Shown here piece by piece: positions 17,952-23,941 of a stretch of DNA of 34,397 nt. Source of the DNA: an uncultured Prevotellaceae bacterium (GTDB lineage Bacteria; Bacteroidota; Bacteroidia; Bacteroidales; Bacteroidaceae). The notes below the pieces were generated by a model that saw only the letters and a program-made list of their open reading frames with translations, was not told the DNA's origin and did not search any database. Positions within the stretch are counted from its first letter, which is position 1. The number at the start of each line of letters is the position of its first letter. Both the position numbers and the translations under genes were made by a program. The stretch spans positions 1-34,397 of the forward strand of contig CAMYZO010000031.1 of NCBI GenBank assembly GCA_947303855.1. The letters are read 5' to 3'.

Positions 17952-18890
17952 ATGAGAAATAATAGGTTTGAGACAACGGATGCTTCTACTTATCAGTTAC
18001 TGCTGGATAAGGCAAGAGAGATGAGAAAAAATCCCACAGAGGCAGAGTCTGTTTTGTGGAGTTATTTATCTGATAATAAGTTAGGTGTCCACTTTCGCCG
18101 ACAACATCCTGTTTATGACTATATACCCGATTTCGTTAGTCTCAAGAACAAGTTGATTATTGAGATTGACGGCGGTTATCATTTTGAGGATGAACAGCCG
18201 GAAAAAGATGCTGAAAGAACAGCGTACCTGAATCAGGTTGGGTTTCTTGTCCTTCGTTTTACCAACGAACAGGTATTAGGTGATATAGATACAGTACTTG
18301 AAGAAATAACCAATGCATTAGAAGACGCTGAGGCTATCCAGACTCCCCTCCCGTATGGGAGGGGTTTGGGGGTGGGTTCCCGAGTCGGCTTCGGCTACGA
18401 CGTTCACCGCATTGTTGAGGGCCGCGAACTCTGGATGGGTGGCATCAAGATACCATTCAATCTCCCCTCCCGTTCGGGAGGGGAAGGGGGTGGGTTCGTT
18501 GGCTTTGGACTGCTTGGTCACAGCGATGCCGACGTGCTGATACATGCCATCTGCGACGCCCTGTTAGGGGCTGCCAACATGCGCGACATTGGCTACCACT
18601 TCCCCGACACGGCGGCCGAGACCGACGGCATGGACAGCAAGATAATCCTCAAGGAGACCATGGCGCTGATAGCTACGAAGGGCTACCGCTTCGTCAACCT
18701 TGACGCAACCATCTGTGCCGAGCGCCCGAAGATGAATCCTCACATCCCGCAGATGCAGCAGTGTCTCGCCGACATTATCGGTACCGACCCCGACAACGTC
18801 AGCATCAAGGCTACCACCACCGAGCGTCTCGGCTTCACCGGTCGTGAGGAGGGCATCTCGGCCTATGCCGTTGTGCTGATAGAGAAATAG
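17952..18890 (+). CDS. ispF: DUF559 (Vsr-like nuclease) domain fused to MECDP synthase IspF
   Basis: A single 312-residue frame. Residues 16-122 are a DUF559 domain (LRxN-TEAE type start REMRKNPTEAESVLW, FRRQHPVYDYIPDF, IIEIDGGYH, DAERTAYL, VLRFTNEQVL), related to Vsr and restriction-type endonucleases. Residues 131-141 are encoded by a palindromic repeat. Residues 142-312 are IspF, which cyclises CDP-methylerythritol 2-phosphate in the MEP isoprenoid pathway: metal ligands Asp150, His152 and His190 (GHSDADV), YHFPDT and TTTERLGF are intact. A second repeat inserts about 16 residues (roughly 170-186) just before the His190 loop. A GTG at 18372, seven bases after GGGAGGGG, could start IspF separately. 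Normal IspF is about 160 residues. dxr of the same pathway lies at the right edge. Confidence 0.9.
   Translation: MRNNRFETTDASTYQLLLDKAREMRKNPTEAESVLWSYLSDNKLGVHFRRQHPVYDYIPDFVSLKNKLIIEIDGGYHFEDEQPEKDAERTAYLNQVGFLVLRFTNEQVLGDIDTVLEEITNALEDAEAIQTPLPYGRGLGVGSRVGFGYDVHRIVEGRELWMGGIKIPFNLPSRSGGEGGGFVGFGLLGHSDADVLIHAICDALLGAANMRDIGYHFPDTAAETDGMDSKIILKETMALIATKGYRFVNLDATICAERPKMNPHIPQMQQCLADIIGTDPDNVSIKATTTERLGFTGREEGISAYAVVLIEK
18343..18376 (+). repeat. Palindromic repeat family A, fusion joint of DUF559 and IspF
   Basis: CTCCCCTCCC, loop GTAT, GGGAGGGG, spacer TTT, GGGGGTGGG. It is translated as TPLPYGRGLGVG and joins the DUF559 domain to IspF in frame. Its GGGAGGGG-N7-GTG could also act as a start site for IspF alone, although Bacteroidota seldom rely on such sequences. 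Confidence 0.85.
18462..18494 (+). repeat. Palindromic repeat family A inserted in frame within ispF
   Basis: CTCCCCTCCC, loop GTTC, GGGAGGGG, spacer AA, GGGGGTGGG. Translated as LPSRSGGEGGG. IspF proteins normally pass from IP(Y/H)xKG directly to LLGHSDADV; here about 16 residues intervene. The reading frame is kept. Confidence 0.85.
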
Positions 18891-18903
18891 ACCATTGTTG
18901 TTT

Positions 18904-18930
18904 GACACAGGGGGACAGACCCCGTGTGTC
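18904..18930. repeat. Palindromic repeat family B, copy 1
   Basis: A 27-base imperfect palindrome, arms GACACAGGGG and CCCCGTGTGTC around GACAGA-type centre, 13 bases after the ispF stop. An identical 27-mer occurs at 20678-20704. It resembles the GACACAGGGG...GTGTC repeats linked with REP-associated tyrosine transposases in many bacteria (from memory). It could act as a terminator hairpin between the convergent ispF and ATPase genes. Confidence 0.75.
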
Positions 18931-18958
18931 CTCGCATTACGCAGCACTTGCCTGATGC

Positions 18959-20386
18959 TTACGTTTCAAATAATCCGTCCAGCCCCACTTGGCTCTGTAT
19001 CATCTCTGCGTATTTCCCGGGGGCTATGCCTTCTGTGGTAATCATCGTCAGCCAGGGAGTATGGCGAAGCCCTGTTTCTTGGATAAAGGCATTCTTGCGC
19101 TTGCACATCTTGTCGTATTCTTCCTTTTCCAGTTTATACGCTTCCTGACTGTATTTCACCTCACAGATGTTGACAATCCTGTCAGCCCGCTCAATGATGA
19201 TATCTATCTGGGCAGCGGGTGTTGTCGTCCTGCTTCGCCAGGAATAGCTGAGCGTAGATATGGCATCTATGCGCAAGGCGTGCTTAATCTGTTGGATGTG
19301 GGCCATGCAAATCTGTTCGTATGTGAGCCCCATCCACGCGTTGACTTCAGGTGTGTTGATATGGTGTGCCCAGTATTGCAGTTCCACCTCTGCCCTGTCA
19401 ATAAAGGTAAGGTAGAACAGACTGAAGAAATCGCAAAGCTGGTAAATGGCGTCTTTCCGCTTGATTTCCTTCTCACGGACGATATTCTTACGTATCAGGT
19501 CACACCATACCAGGTCTTCCAGCCGCTTCCCCAGATGCCCGTTGTTTGCACACTTCAGCACCCCTGCAAGTTCCTCGCGCGTCAGACCTCTGCGGCTTTT
19601 GCTCAACGCCTTGACGATGTCGATGTATTTATCGGGATTCTTGTATAACGTGTTGAAAAGCCGGCGAAACTCGCGGCGCATCTGCATGTCCTGGCTGAAA
19701 AACAGGCGGTCAACATTCTGTACCAGACTTTCTTCATGATCCAACAGACTCAGATAATACGGTATGCCGCCAAAGACCATATAAGCCTGAAGTATCATCT
19801 GGCGGCTCCATACGAACCGTTTGTCATCAAGATATTCCTCTGCCTCTTTGAGCGTAAAGGGATGAATGGGCATTTCAACGGTGATGCGGTCGTGCAGTCC
19901 ACCCTTACTGTCAATCACATTGGTTATCATCCAACTGGTGGCACTGCCACAGATAATAAGCACTATGTTATCGTATTGGCTGGCCCAGTTGTTCCAGAAA
20001 TAACCAACGGCACTGGCTACGTTCGAGCCTTCAACGTCCATGGCAGGCAATTCATCGATAAATATGACACAACGTTCGCCACTGCTCACTTTCTGCTTCA
20101 GTGCATTTTTCAGCATGATAAAAGCCGTCATCCAGTCTTTTGGCTGCTCAGACATGCCGTAGCCGTAATCATACATCGCGTCGGCAAATGCCGTGAACTG
20201 GTCTTTCTGTGTTCCTTCGATAACGCCAGTCATTTTAAACGCGAACTGGTTTTTGAAAAACTGATGAACCAGGAATGTTTTGCCTACACGCCTGCGGCCG
20301 TAAAGTGCTATAAACTCGGCGCGCGCGCTATTGACTGCTGCCGTCAGTCTTTTCATTTCCACTTGTCTTCCAATAATAGTTTCCAT
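18959..20386 (-). CDS. AAA-family ATPase with C-terminal DUF234 nuclease-like domain
   Basis: 475 residues from the METIIGRQ start. That start was chosen because a promoter lies just upstream and would place a longer N-terminus before the transcript. Residues 1-210 are an archaeal-type STAND/AAA ATPase: Walker A YGRRRVGKTF (about 29-38), Walker B CVIFIDELP. A winged-helix region follows (SRRGLTREELAGVLK). The C-terminus is DUF234, with a PD-(D/E)XK-like pattern: Asp395 in AQIDIII, Glu409 and Lys411 in ICEVKY. Family members are thought to be ATP-regulated nucleases with unknown biology, common in accessory regions. The gene stands alone, convergent with ispF, and is bracketed by two identical family B repeats. 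Confidence 0.85.
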   Translation of the reverse strand: METIIGRQVEMKRLTAAVNSARAEFIALYGRRRVGKTFLVHQFFKNQFAFKMTGVIEGTQKDQFTAFADAMYDYGYGMSEQPKDWMTAFIMLKNALKQKVSSGERCVIFIDELPAMDVEGSNVASAVGYFWNNWASQYDNIVLIICGSATSWMITNVIDSKGGLHDRITVEMPIHPFTLKEAEEYLDDKRFVWSRQMILQAYMVFGGIPYYLSLLDHEESLVQNVDRLFFSQDMQMRREFRRLFNTLYKNPDKYIDIVKALSKSRRGLTREELAGVLKCANNGHLGKRLEDLVWCDLIRKNIVREKEIKRKDAIYQLCDFFSLFYLTFIDRAEVELQYWAHHINTPEVNAWMGLTYEQICMAHIQQIKHALRIDAISTLSYSWRSRTTTPAAQIDIIIERADRIVNICEVKYSQEAYKLEKEEYDKMCKRKNAFIQETGLRHTPWLTMITTEGIAPGKYAEMIQSQVGLDGLFET

Positions 20387-20410
20387 TGTAGCATGCTTCT
20401 TGATAACACC

Positions 20411-20442
20411 GCAAAAATACAACAATCTTTTGAAACAGGCAA
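20411..20442 (-). promoter_or_regulatory. Promoter of the DUF234 ATPase gene
   Basis: On the minus strand TTG (20440-20442), 20 bases, TATTTTTG (20412-20419) followed by C at 20411. Transcription would begin near 20405 and give a leader of about 18 bases before the ATG at 20386. This supports the shorter start. Confidence 0.7.
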
Positions 20443-20449
20443 GCAATTC

Positions 20450-20537
20450 GGGCGAAATCTATCTGTTTTTAGGTAGATTTCGCCCGAAATCTGTTTGTTG
20501 TGGGCGAAATCTATGGCTTTTTGGGTAGATTTCGCCC
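20450..20537. repeat. Two tandem perfect hairpins (GGGCGAAATCTA arms) upstream of the ATPase promoter
   Basis: Four alternating copies of the 12-mer GGGCGAAATCTA and its complement: 20450-20461 with 20474-20485, and 20502-20513 with 20526-20537, each pair around a 12-base loop. They end eight bases before the -33 TTG of the ATPase promoter. They could be paired operator sites, a repeat element or a hairpin block. The second hairpin also encodes the last residues and stop of the Rpn remnant. Confidence 0.85.
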
Positions 20538-20663
20538 GATCCATGAAATCCTCAGGCTCTCGTCATACTCCCGGCGTTCGTCCTTCGTCATGGAGCCCAC
20601 CTCGGCAATCTCCGACAGGCGCTTGAACACAGCATCCTGGGCCAGGAAGGGCATGCGTTTCAG
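20511..20663 (-). pseudogene. Remnant of an Rpn-family (PD-(D/E)XK) recombination-promoting nuclease
   Basis: About 50 codons remain: LKRMPFLAQDAVFKRL, SEIAEVGSMTKDERREYDESL. This matches the region near the C-terminus of Rpn/YhgA-like transposase proteins of Bacteroidota (typical text: ...DPVFxKLxEIAxxxxMTKEExxxYDxSLK). The catalytic N-terminal part is missing and the frame runs into the hairpin block, where it stops. A well-formed minus-strand promoter survives 70 bases upstream (20734-20764), separated by family B repeats that replace the deleted 5' part. Confidence 0.7.
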
Positions 20664-20664
20664 T

Positions 20665-20704
20665 GACACAGGGGGATGACACAGGGGGACAGACCCCGTG
20701 TGTC
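20665..20704. repeat. Palindromic repeat family B, copy 2 with a partial duplicate
   Basis: 20678-20704 is identical to the 27-mer at 18904-18930. It is preceded by an extra half unit GACACAGGGGGAT at 20665-20677. It lies between the surviving Rpn promoter and the truncated Rpn tail, as if insertion or recombination at the repeat had removed the gene's front part. Confidence 0.8.
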
Positions 20705-20733
20705 AGTGTTTCAGGCTTTCTGTCTTCAGTTTG

Positions 20734-20764
20734 CAAATATACTTTAATTCTTTGAATTGTCCAA
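20734..20764 (-). promoter_or_regulatory. Orphan promoter of the lost Rpn gene
   Basis: On the minus strand TTG (20762-20764), 20 bases, TATATTTG (20734-20741), an ideal spacing. It now reads into family B repeats and the 3' remnant. Confidence 0.65.
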
Positions 20765-20993
20765 ACAAAAGATTAACTTTCTTGACAACCTTCTTCACTC
20801 ATCAAAGCGCATGCGCGCGTACAGGAAAAATTCATAAAAAGGGTGACAGGGTGACAAAACCTCCTGCCACAAAGGGTTTGCACCCTTTTTCATGGGTGCC
20901 AAGGGTGACAGAAGGGTGACAGGCTGTAATACCCTAGACAGGCTGCTTCTCAGGGTAGACGTTGCCTGTATGGCTACTCCGAAAGGCGATATA

Positions 20994-21023
20994 ACCCGCA
21001 AATTCTCTCGAGAATTTGCGGGT
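20994..21023. repeat. Perfect 14-bp palindrome with TC centre
   Basis: Arms ACCCGCAAATTCTC and GAGAATTTGCGGGT around a 2-base centre. The core AATTCTC-TC-GAGAATT recurs at 21065-21080. The tight spacing argues against an RNA hairpin and suggests a recombination or protein-binding site. Confidence 0.8.
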
Positions 21024-21064
21024 ATAAAGCCACTTCGTACCGCTCCGGAAGCTTCTGACGGTCA

Positions 21065-21080
21065 AATTCTCTCGAGAATT
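21065..21080. repeat. Second copy of the AATTCTC-TC-GAGAATT palindrome
   Basis: A seven-base-arm version of the palindrome at 20994-21023, 42 bases after it, within a looser GTCAA...TTGAC inverted repeat (21061-21092). Confidence 0.7.
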
Positions 21081-21159
21081 CGGGAGCTTGACGGCCTGTG
21101 TCCAAGCGCTGACAGCCTTCTGCACGCATGATCCTGCTCCTTGCTGTTGTAATTACTGA

Positions 21160-21195
21160 CCCCACCCCCGACCCCTCCCCTACAAGGGAGGGGAG
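21160..21195 (-). repeat. Palindromic repeat family A, solo copy
   Basis: Read on the minus strand: CTCCCCTCCC, loop, GGGAGGGG-like arm, then GGGGGTGGGG. It has the same layout as the copies at porV/ispF and lies nine bases outside the right arm of the inverted-arm element. Here it is not in a gene. Confidence 0.75.
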
Positions 21196-21313
21196 TGCCT
21201 GCGAGCCTGTCACCCTTCTGTCACCCCTGTCACCCTCTGAAAAGGGTGCAAACGCCCTGTACATCGGCGTTCTGTCACCCTTGCACCCTTTTTCACGAAA
21301 AATCCTATACAGG

Positions 21314-21639
21314 TGCGTTACTGCTCACCCACTATGCGAGTCACTTTGGCTTCGCCGAAGATAGTAGCACTCGGAAAAGAAATAGAAAAAAACCGTTTTT
21401 TTCTTTTTCTTTTCTCTCGTTTTTTCGTAACTTTGTAGAAATCCTCAGGATTTCTTTAAATAAAGGCAGTCTGGGGAATTGAGTAAAAACAAGGTTACGA
21501 ATTGGAGACCGTACTCAATTCCACGTTCTGCTATAAATTGCTTCAATGATCACCCGATGAAAAGCCACCAGCCGTTTTATGACTCAACATCGGATGCAAA
21601 GGTAATCATTTCTTCTGAATCCTCCAAATGCTTTGCCAA
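21314..21639 (+). other. Gene-free stretch with a promoter-like box and small hairpins
   Basis: No credible gene. TAACTTTG at 21428-21435 fits a plus-strand -7 box, without a good TTG upstream, and is followed at once by a 7-bp hairpin (GAAATCC-TCA-GGATTTC, 21438-21454). A second inverted repeat has arms GGAATTGAGT (21475-21484) and ACTCAATTCC (21513-21522). Together these could be a short noncoding transcript or the leftover leader of a lost gene. Confidence 0.35.
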
Positions 21640-22656
21640 TTATTCGCCATCAAAAGGCAACTCGCCCAGATATTTGTCAAAGTCGCTCTGGAATAGACGG
21701 TCTTGTACTATGCGATATTTCTCGAACTCTGTTTCAGCGTGTTCCTTTGCTTCTTCGGCTGACACGCTCCCTGCTGTCTGAAGTACCTCATTGCCGCCTG
21801 CCGCTAAGATGGTGTCAATCTGTTTAGCCCAATCTTCCATTGTCATCGGGATATGGCGTTTAGCCATTCGCTCTGCCAATTCAAGAACACCATTTACCAG
21901 TTGCCCCATATCAGCCAGTTCCATCTCTTTCAGATAGTTCTTGGCTATCGACACATCCGTCTTGACTATCTTCCCATCAGGTGCATTCTCCCAAGTTGTT
22001 AGTCCCATGTGCTCCTGTTCAGCATCAGCACGTTCAACTATCAACTCTGCGGCTGTTCTGCCATGCACGGCATAATGCATCTTATTCTGCATCATCTTGA
22101 AGAAAAGTCTTGTCGTTGGCGCATCGCGATTGTAATCAATTGCTGTGGCGTAGATATCCGTCAGTTTCTGATAGAATCGTCGTTCTGACAAACGTATCTC
22201 ACGAATCTCTGCCAACAGGTGCTCAAAGTAGTCCTCATCCAAGAATGTGCCATTCTCCATACGTTTCCTATCCAGCACATAGCCACGAATAGCATATTCT
22301 CGCAGTACACTTGTGGCCCACTGCCGGAACTGAGTAGCCCGAATGCTATTGACACGATATCCCACGCTGATAATCGCATCAAGGTTGTAAAACTGCGTCA
22401 TATAGTTTTTCCCATCAGACGCAGTTGCCGAGATTTTCTCGGTAACTGACTCCTTTATCAACTCTCCTGATTTGAAGATGTTCTTTAGGTGCAGTCCTAC
22501 GTTGTCTGGAGTACAGTCGAACAACATACCCATTGCTTTCTGGGTACACCACACAGTTTTGTCCTTATAGTACACCTCCACGCCCTGTTCCTTCCCTTCA
22601 ATCTGGAAAATAAGGAACTCAGCCGTACTGTTTCTTATTTCTCGACGTTTTGCCAT
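21640..22656 (-). CDS. RhuM-family protein
   Basis: 338 residues, typical length for the family. The N-terminal half has the RhuM/Bro-N-like order: VEVYYKDKTVWCTQKAMGMLF, then NIFKSGEL, a YNLDAIISVGYRVNSIRATQFRQWA segment in two parts, and VLREYAIRGYVLD. The C-terminal half is helical (FYQKLTDIYATAIDYNRDAPTT, FFKMMQNKMHYAVHGRTAAELI). The family was named from a Salmonella pathogenicity island and is common in accessory and defence regions; its biochemical role is not known. It has its own -7 box (22714-22721) and stands alone between repeat elements. The coding part is AT-richer than the core genes, which fits acquisition by transfer. Confidence 0.85.
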   Translation of the reverse strand: MAKRREIRNSTAEFLIFQIEGKEQGVEVYYKDKTVWCTQKAMGMLFDCTPDNVGLHLKNIFKSGELIKESVTEKISATASDGKNYMTQFYNLDAIISVGYRVNSIRATQFRQWATSVLREYAIRGYVLDRKRMENGTFLDEDYFEHLLAEIREIRLSERRFYQKLTDIYATAIDYNRDAPTTRLFFKMMQNKMHYAVHGRTAAELIVERADAEQEHMGLTTWENAPDGKIVKTDVSIAKNYLKEMELADMGQLVNGVLELAERMAKRHIPMTMEDWAKQIDTILAAGGNEVLQTAGSVSAEEAKEHAETEFEKYRIVQDRLFQSDFDKYLGELPFDGE

Positions 22657-22713
22657 AATTTACCGATTCCATATATGTCATTTTATGTAGCGATGACTCT
22701 ATAAATCAATGGA

Positions 22714-22721
22714 CAAAGGTA
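22714..22721 (-). promoter_or_regulatory. -7 box of the RhuM gene
   Basis: TACCTTTG on the minus strand, 57 bases before the RhuM ATG. The -33 position lacks a clear TTG. Confidence 0.5.
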
Positions 22722-22828
22722 CGAAAGTTTTTTGTAAAATCATCCATAATGATTGCTCTTATACAAGGTTTTATACAAAAATTATATAAAAATCACATTA
22801 ACATGAACGTAAATACCAGGATTTTTGT

Positions 22829-22836
22829 TATCTTTG
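22829..22836 (+). promoter_or_regulatory. -7 box ahead of the small-ORF element (left copy)
   Basis: TATCTTTG 29 bases ahead of the ATG of the 118-residue ORF. The right-hand homologue of this element also has a -7 box about 38 bases before its ATG, which supports both. Confidence 0.5.
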
Positions 22837-22864
22837 CAATGTCTTTCCGTATGCAGAAAGCCCT

Positions 22865-23221
22865 ATGGGCAATCACTTGCGGCGAGATACAGACATATTA
22901 AAGGCGTTTTCTGGACGCTTTGGGTTTGACGGCCTAAGAATCTCGCAAATTCAAACTGTTAGTCAAGACCAAAGCAACGGGAACGCCCCAAGAGGTGTAA
23001 TTATTGTACCCATCTCGATGGTGGGCTATGGTATATACATCGGCGTGGGGCTTTCAGCGTTGCTCGGTTCGACTAACAGGGCAGTGCGAGAGCCTTTAGA
23101 CCGTGGACCGGGCACAGAGCTGGCTCCACGTTTTTTATATGTATGTAGTAAACTTGAAACCATAACGTCTGCATTGGGGGCTAGATGGCAGAGTAAAAAC
23201 AGAAGAATATGGCAGAAATAG
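22865..23221 (+). CDS. Small protein of unknown family (left copy of a paired element)
   Basis: A 118-residue frame with its own -7 box. I do not recognise a domain. A diverged homologue lies on the opposite strand at 26530-26839 and shares the order of features: an N-terminal DILKAFSGRFGF-like stretch, a GNA segment, a central GYGIYIGVGL motif, and a late PRFLYV segment. That two copies keep similar peptides favours a coding role over pure RNA. The C-terminus is basic and Trp/Lys-rich (ARWQSKNRRIWQK). It points inward towards the polysaccharide genes and lies antisense to the end of the broken acyltransferase. It may be a decayed or mobile small gene. Confidence 0.4.
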   Translation: MGNHLRRDTDILKAFSGRFGFDGLRISQIQTVSQDQSNGNAPRGVIIVPISMVGYGIYIGVGLSALLGSTNRAVREPLDRGPGTELAPRFLYVCSKLETITSALGARWQSKNRRIWQK

Positions 23222-23941
23222 ATAATCCTGGATATCACTTTATCAAGTTTACAACTATAGCCAGATAAGCCTGACAAAAATGACATTGTAACTTTCACTG
23301 GATTATTGCATATATAATCAGGCGTTATCTTGGATTCATATTCTGCATTACCAGTTATAGCCAAACAGAAAAACATTATAATTGAAATACATGTAATGAC
23401 ATTGGAATAAGGCTCTAGTAATTTATTGTATTTGTTATAGAGAATGCCTATAAAGAAGAATAGAAACATAAAATTCAGTTTTAATATTCCTCCATAAGGA
23501 ATGAGGAATAATAGAATCAGAAGTAATCCCCCCCCCATACTTTAAACCTGTTTTCCATACAAGGAAACACAGCAAGTAACATACGAACAATACTTTAAGG
23601 AACCATACACCGCCAACTATTTCATCTCTTAAGAAATCTCTATTCCCCCACACATACAAAAGAATACATGAGACAAGTATACAACTTATAGTTGGTAATA
23701 TAAACTGAATTGTTTTCTGTTTTATAAATGAAAGAAAGGGACGGGAAAAAGATCGAACAGCAAAGTAACCACTAATGAAAAAAAACAATGGCATATGAAA
23801 TGAGTAAATAACTGCTCTTAACTGACTTTGCCATCCTAATGTCAGAAAGTATGAATGGCCTATTACGACCAGACACATGGCCACATATTTTGCAAGGTCA
23901 AAATATAATATTCGCTCTTTGTTCTCCAAGCTTATAACCAT
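23026..23941 (-). pseudogene. Membrane acyltransferase (acyltransferase 3 type), split at a G9 tract and lacking its C-terminus
   Basis: The first frame (23941 to 23435) encodes an acyltransferase-3 start: LYFDLAKYVAMCLVVIGHSYF with the conserved His, then FHMPLFFFISGYFA, and several membrane helices. At the G9 tract (23528-23536) the frame turns into a short tail and stops. With eight Gs it would continue as YGGGLLLILLFLIPYGGILKL and further helices (the frame 23538 to 23026). Real homology fades after FLSGLSGYS near 23250; from about 23220 the sequence is the antisense of the neighbouring small-ORF element. About 100 C-terminal residues of a normal family member are thus missing. The ATG overlaps the stop of the FkbH-like gene by ten bases. 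Its role would be acylation of a surface glycan. Confidence 0.72.
23528..23536 (-). repeat. Nine-base G tract within the acyltransferase frame
   Basis: Nine consecutive Gs on the coding strand. Loss of one base joins the two halves of the acyltransferase in frame. Such tracts are typical slipped-strand phase-variation sites, but a sequencing error is also possible. Confidence 0.8.

Larger units (their letters stand above)
17901..18376 (+). mobile_element. Candidate mobile cassette: DUF559 gene between inverted family A repeats
   Basis: The 476-base unit consists of an inverted pair of 33-34-base palindromic repeats with a DUF559 (Vsr-like endonuclease) frame between them. Its interior is visibly AT-richer than porV and ispF. 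It lies exactly at the porV-ispF junction of a gene row that is otherwise conserved in Bacteroidales (from memory). The arrangement suggests that the nuclease-like gene moves or moved together with the repeats. No target-site duplication is obvious. Mobility is inference. Confidence 0.55.
20820..21313. mobile_element. Non-autonomous element with long imperfect inverted arms
   Basis: The left arm (20820-20925) and the reverse complement of the right arm (21204-21313) share the same order of blocks: an A/T-rich start, AAAAAGGGTG, then GGGTGACAG, then TTTGCACCCTTTT, and finally GGGTGACAGAAGGGTGACA. The 280-base core has no credible gene. It contains two nested palindromes (20994-21023 and 21065-21080) and a family A repeat (21160-21195). 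It may be a MITE-like unit or the fold-back leftover of a larger element. No transposase is visible inside. Confidence 0.6.

Noticed and set aside
20450..20537. The regular repeats considered as a CRISPR array
   Set aside because: Only four alternating inverted 12-mers with near-constant loops; no spacers of unique sequence and no cas genes.
20892..21264. Small overlapping ORFs in the inverted-arm element (79 and 96 codons)
   Set aside because: They are formed by the repeats themselves (GDR/RVTG and FSREF peptides) on both strands and have no independent support.
22840..22902. A 20-codon ORF (MSFRMQKALWAITCG...) starting right at the -7 box of the left small-ORF element
   Set aside because: The start would coincide with the transcription start and the frame is not shared by the right copy; the 118-codon frame matches better.
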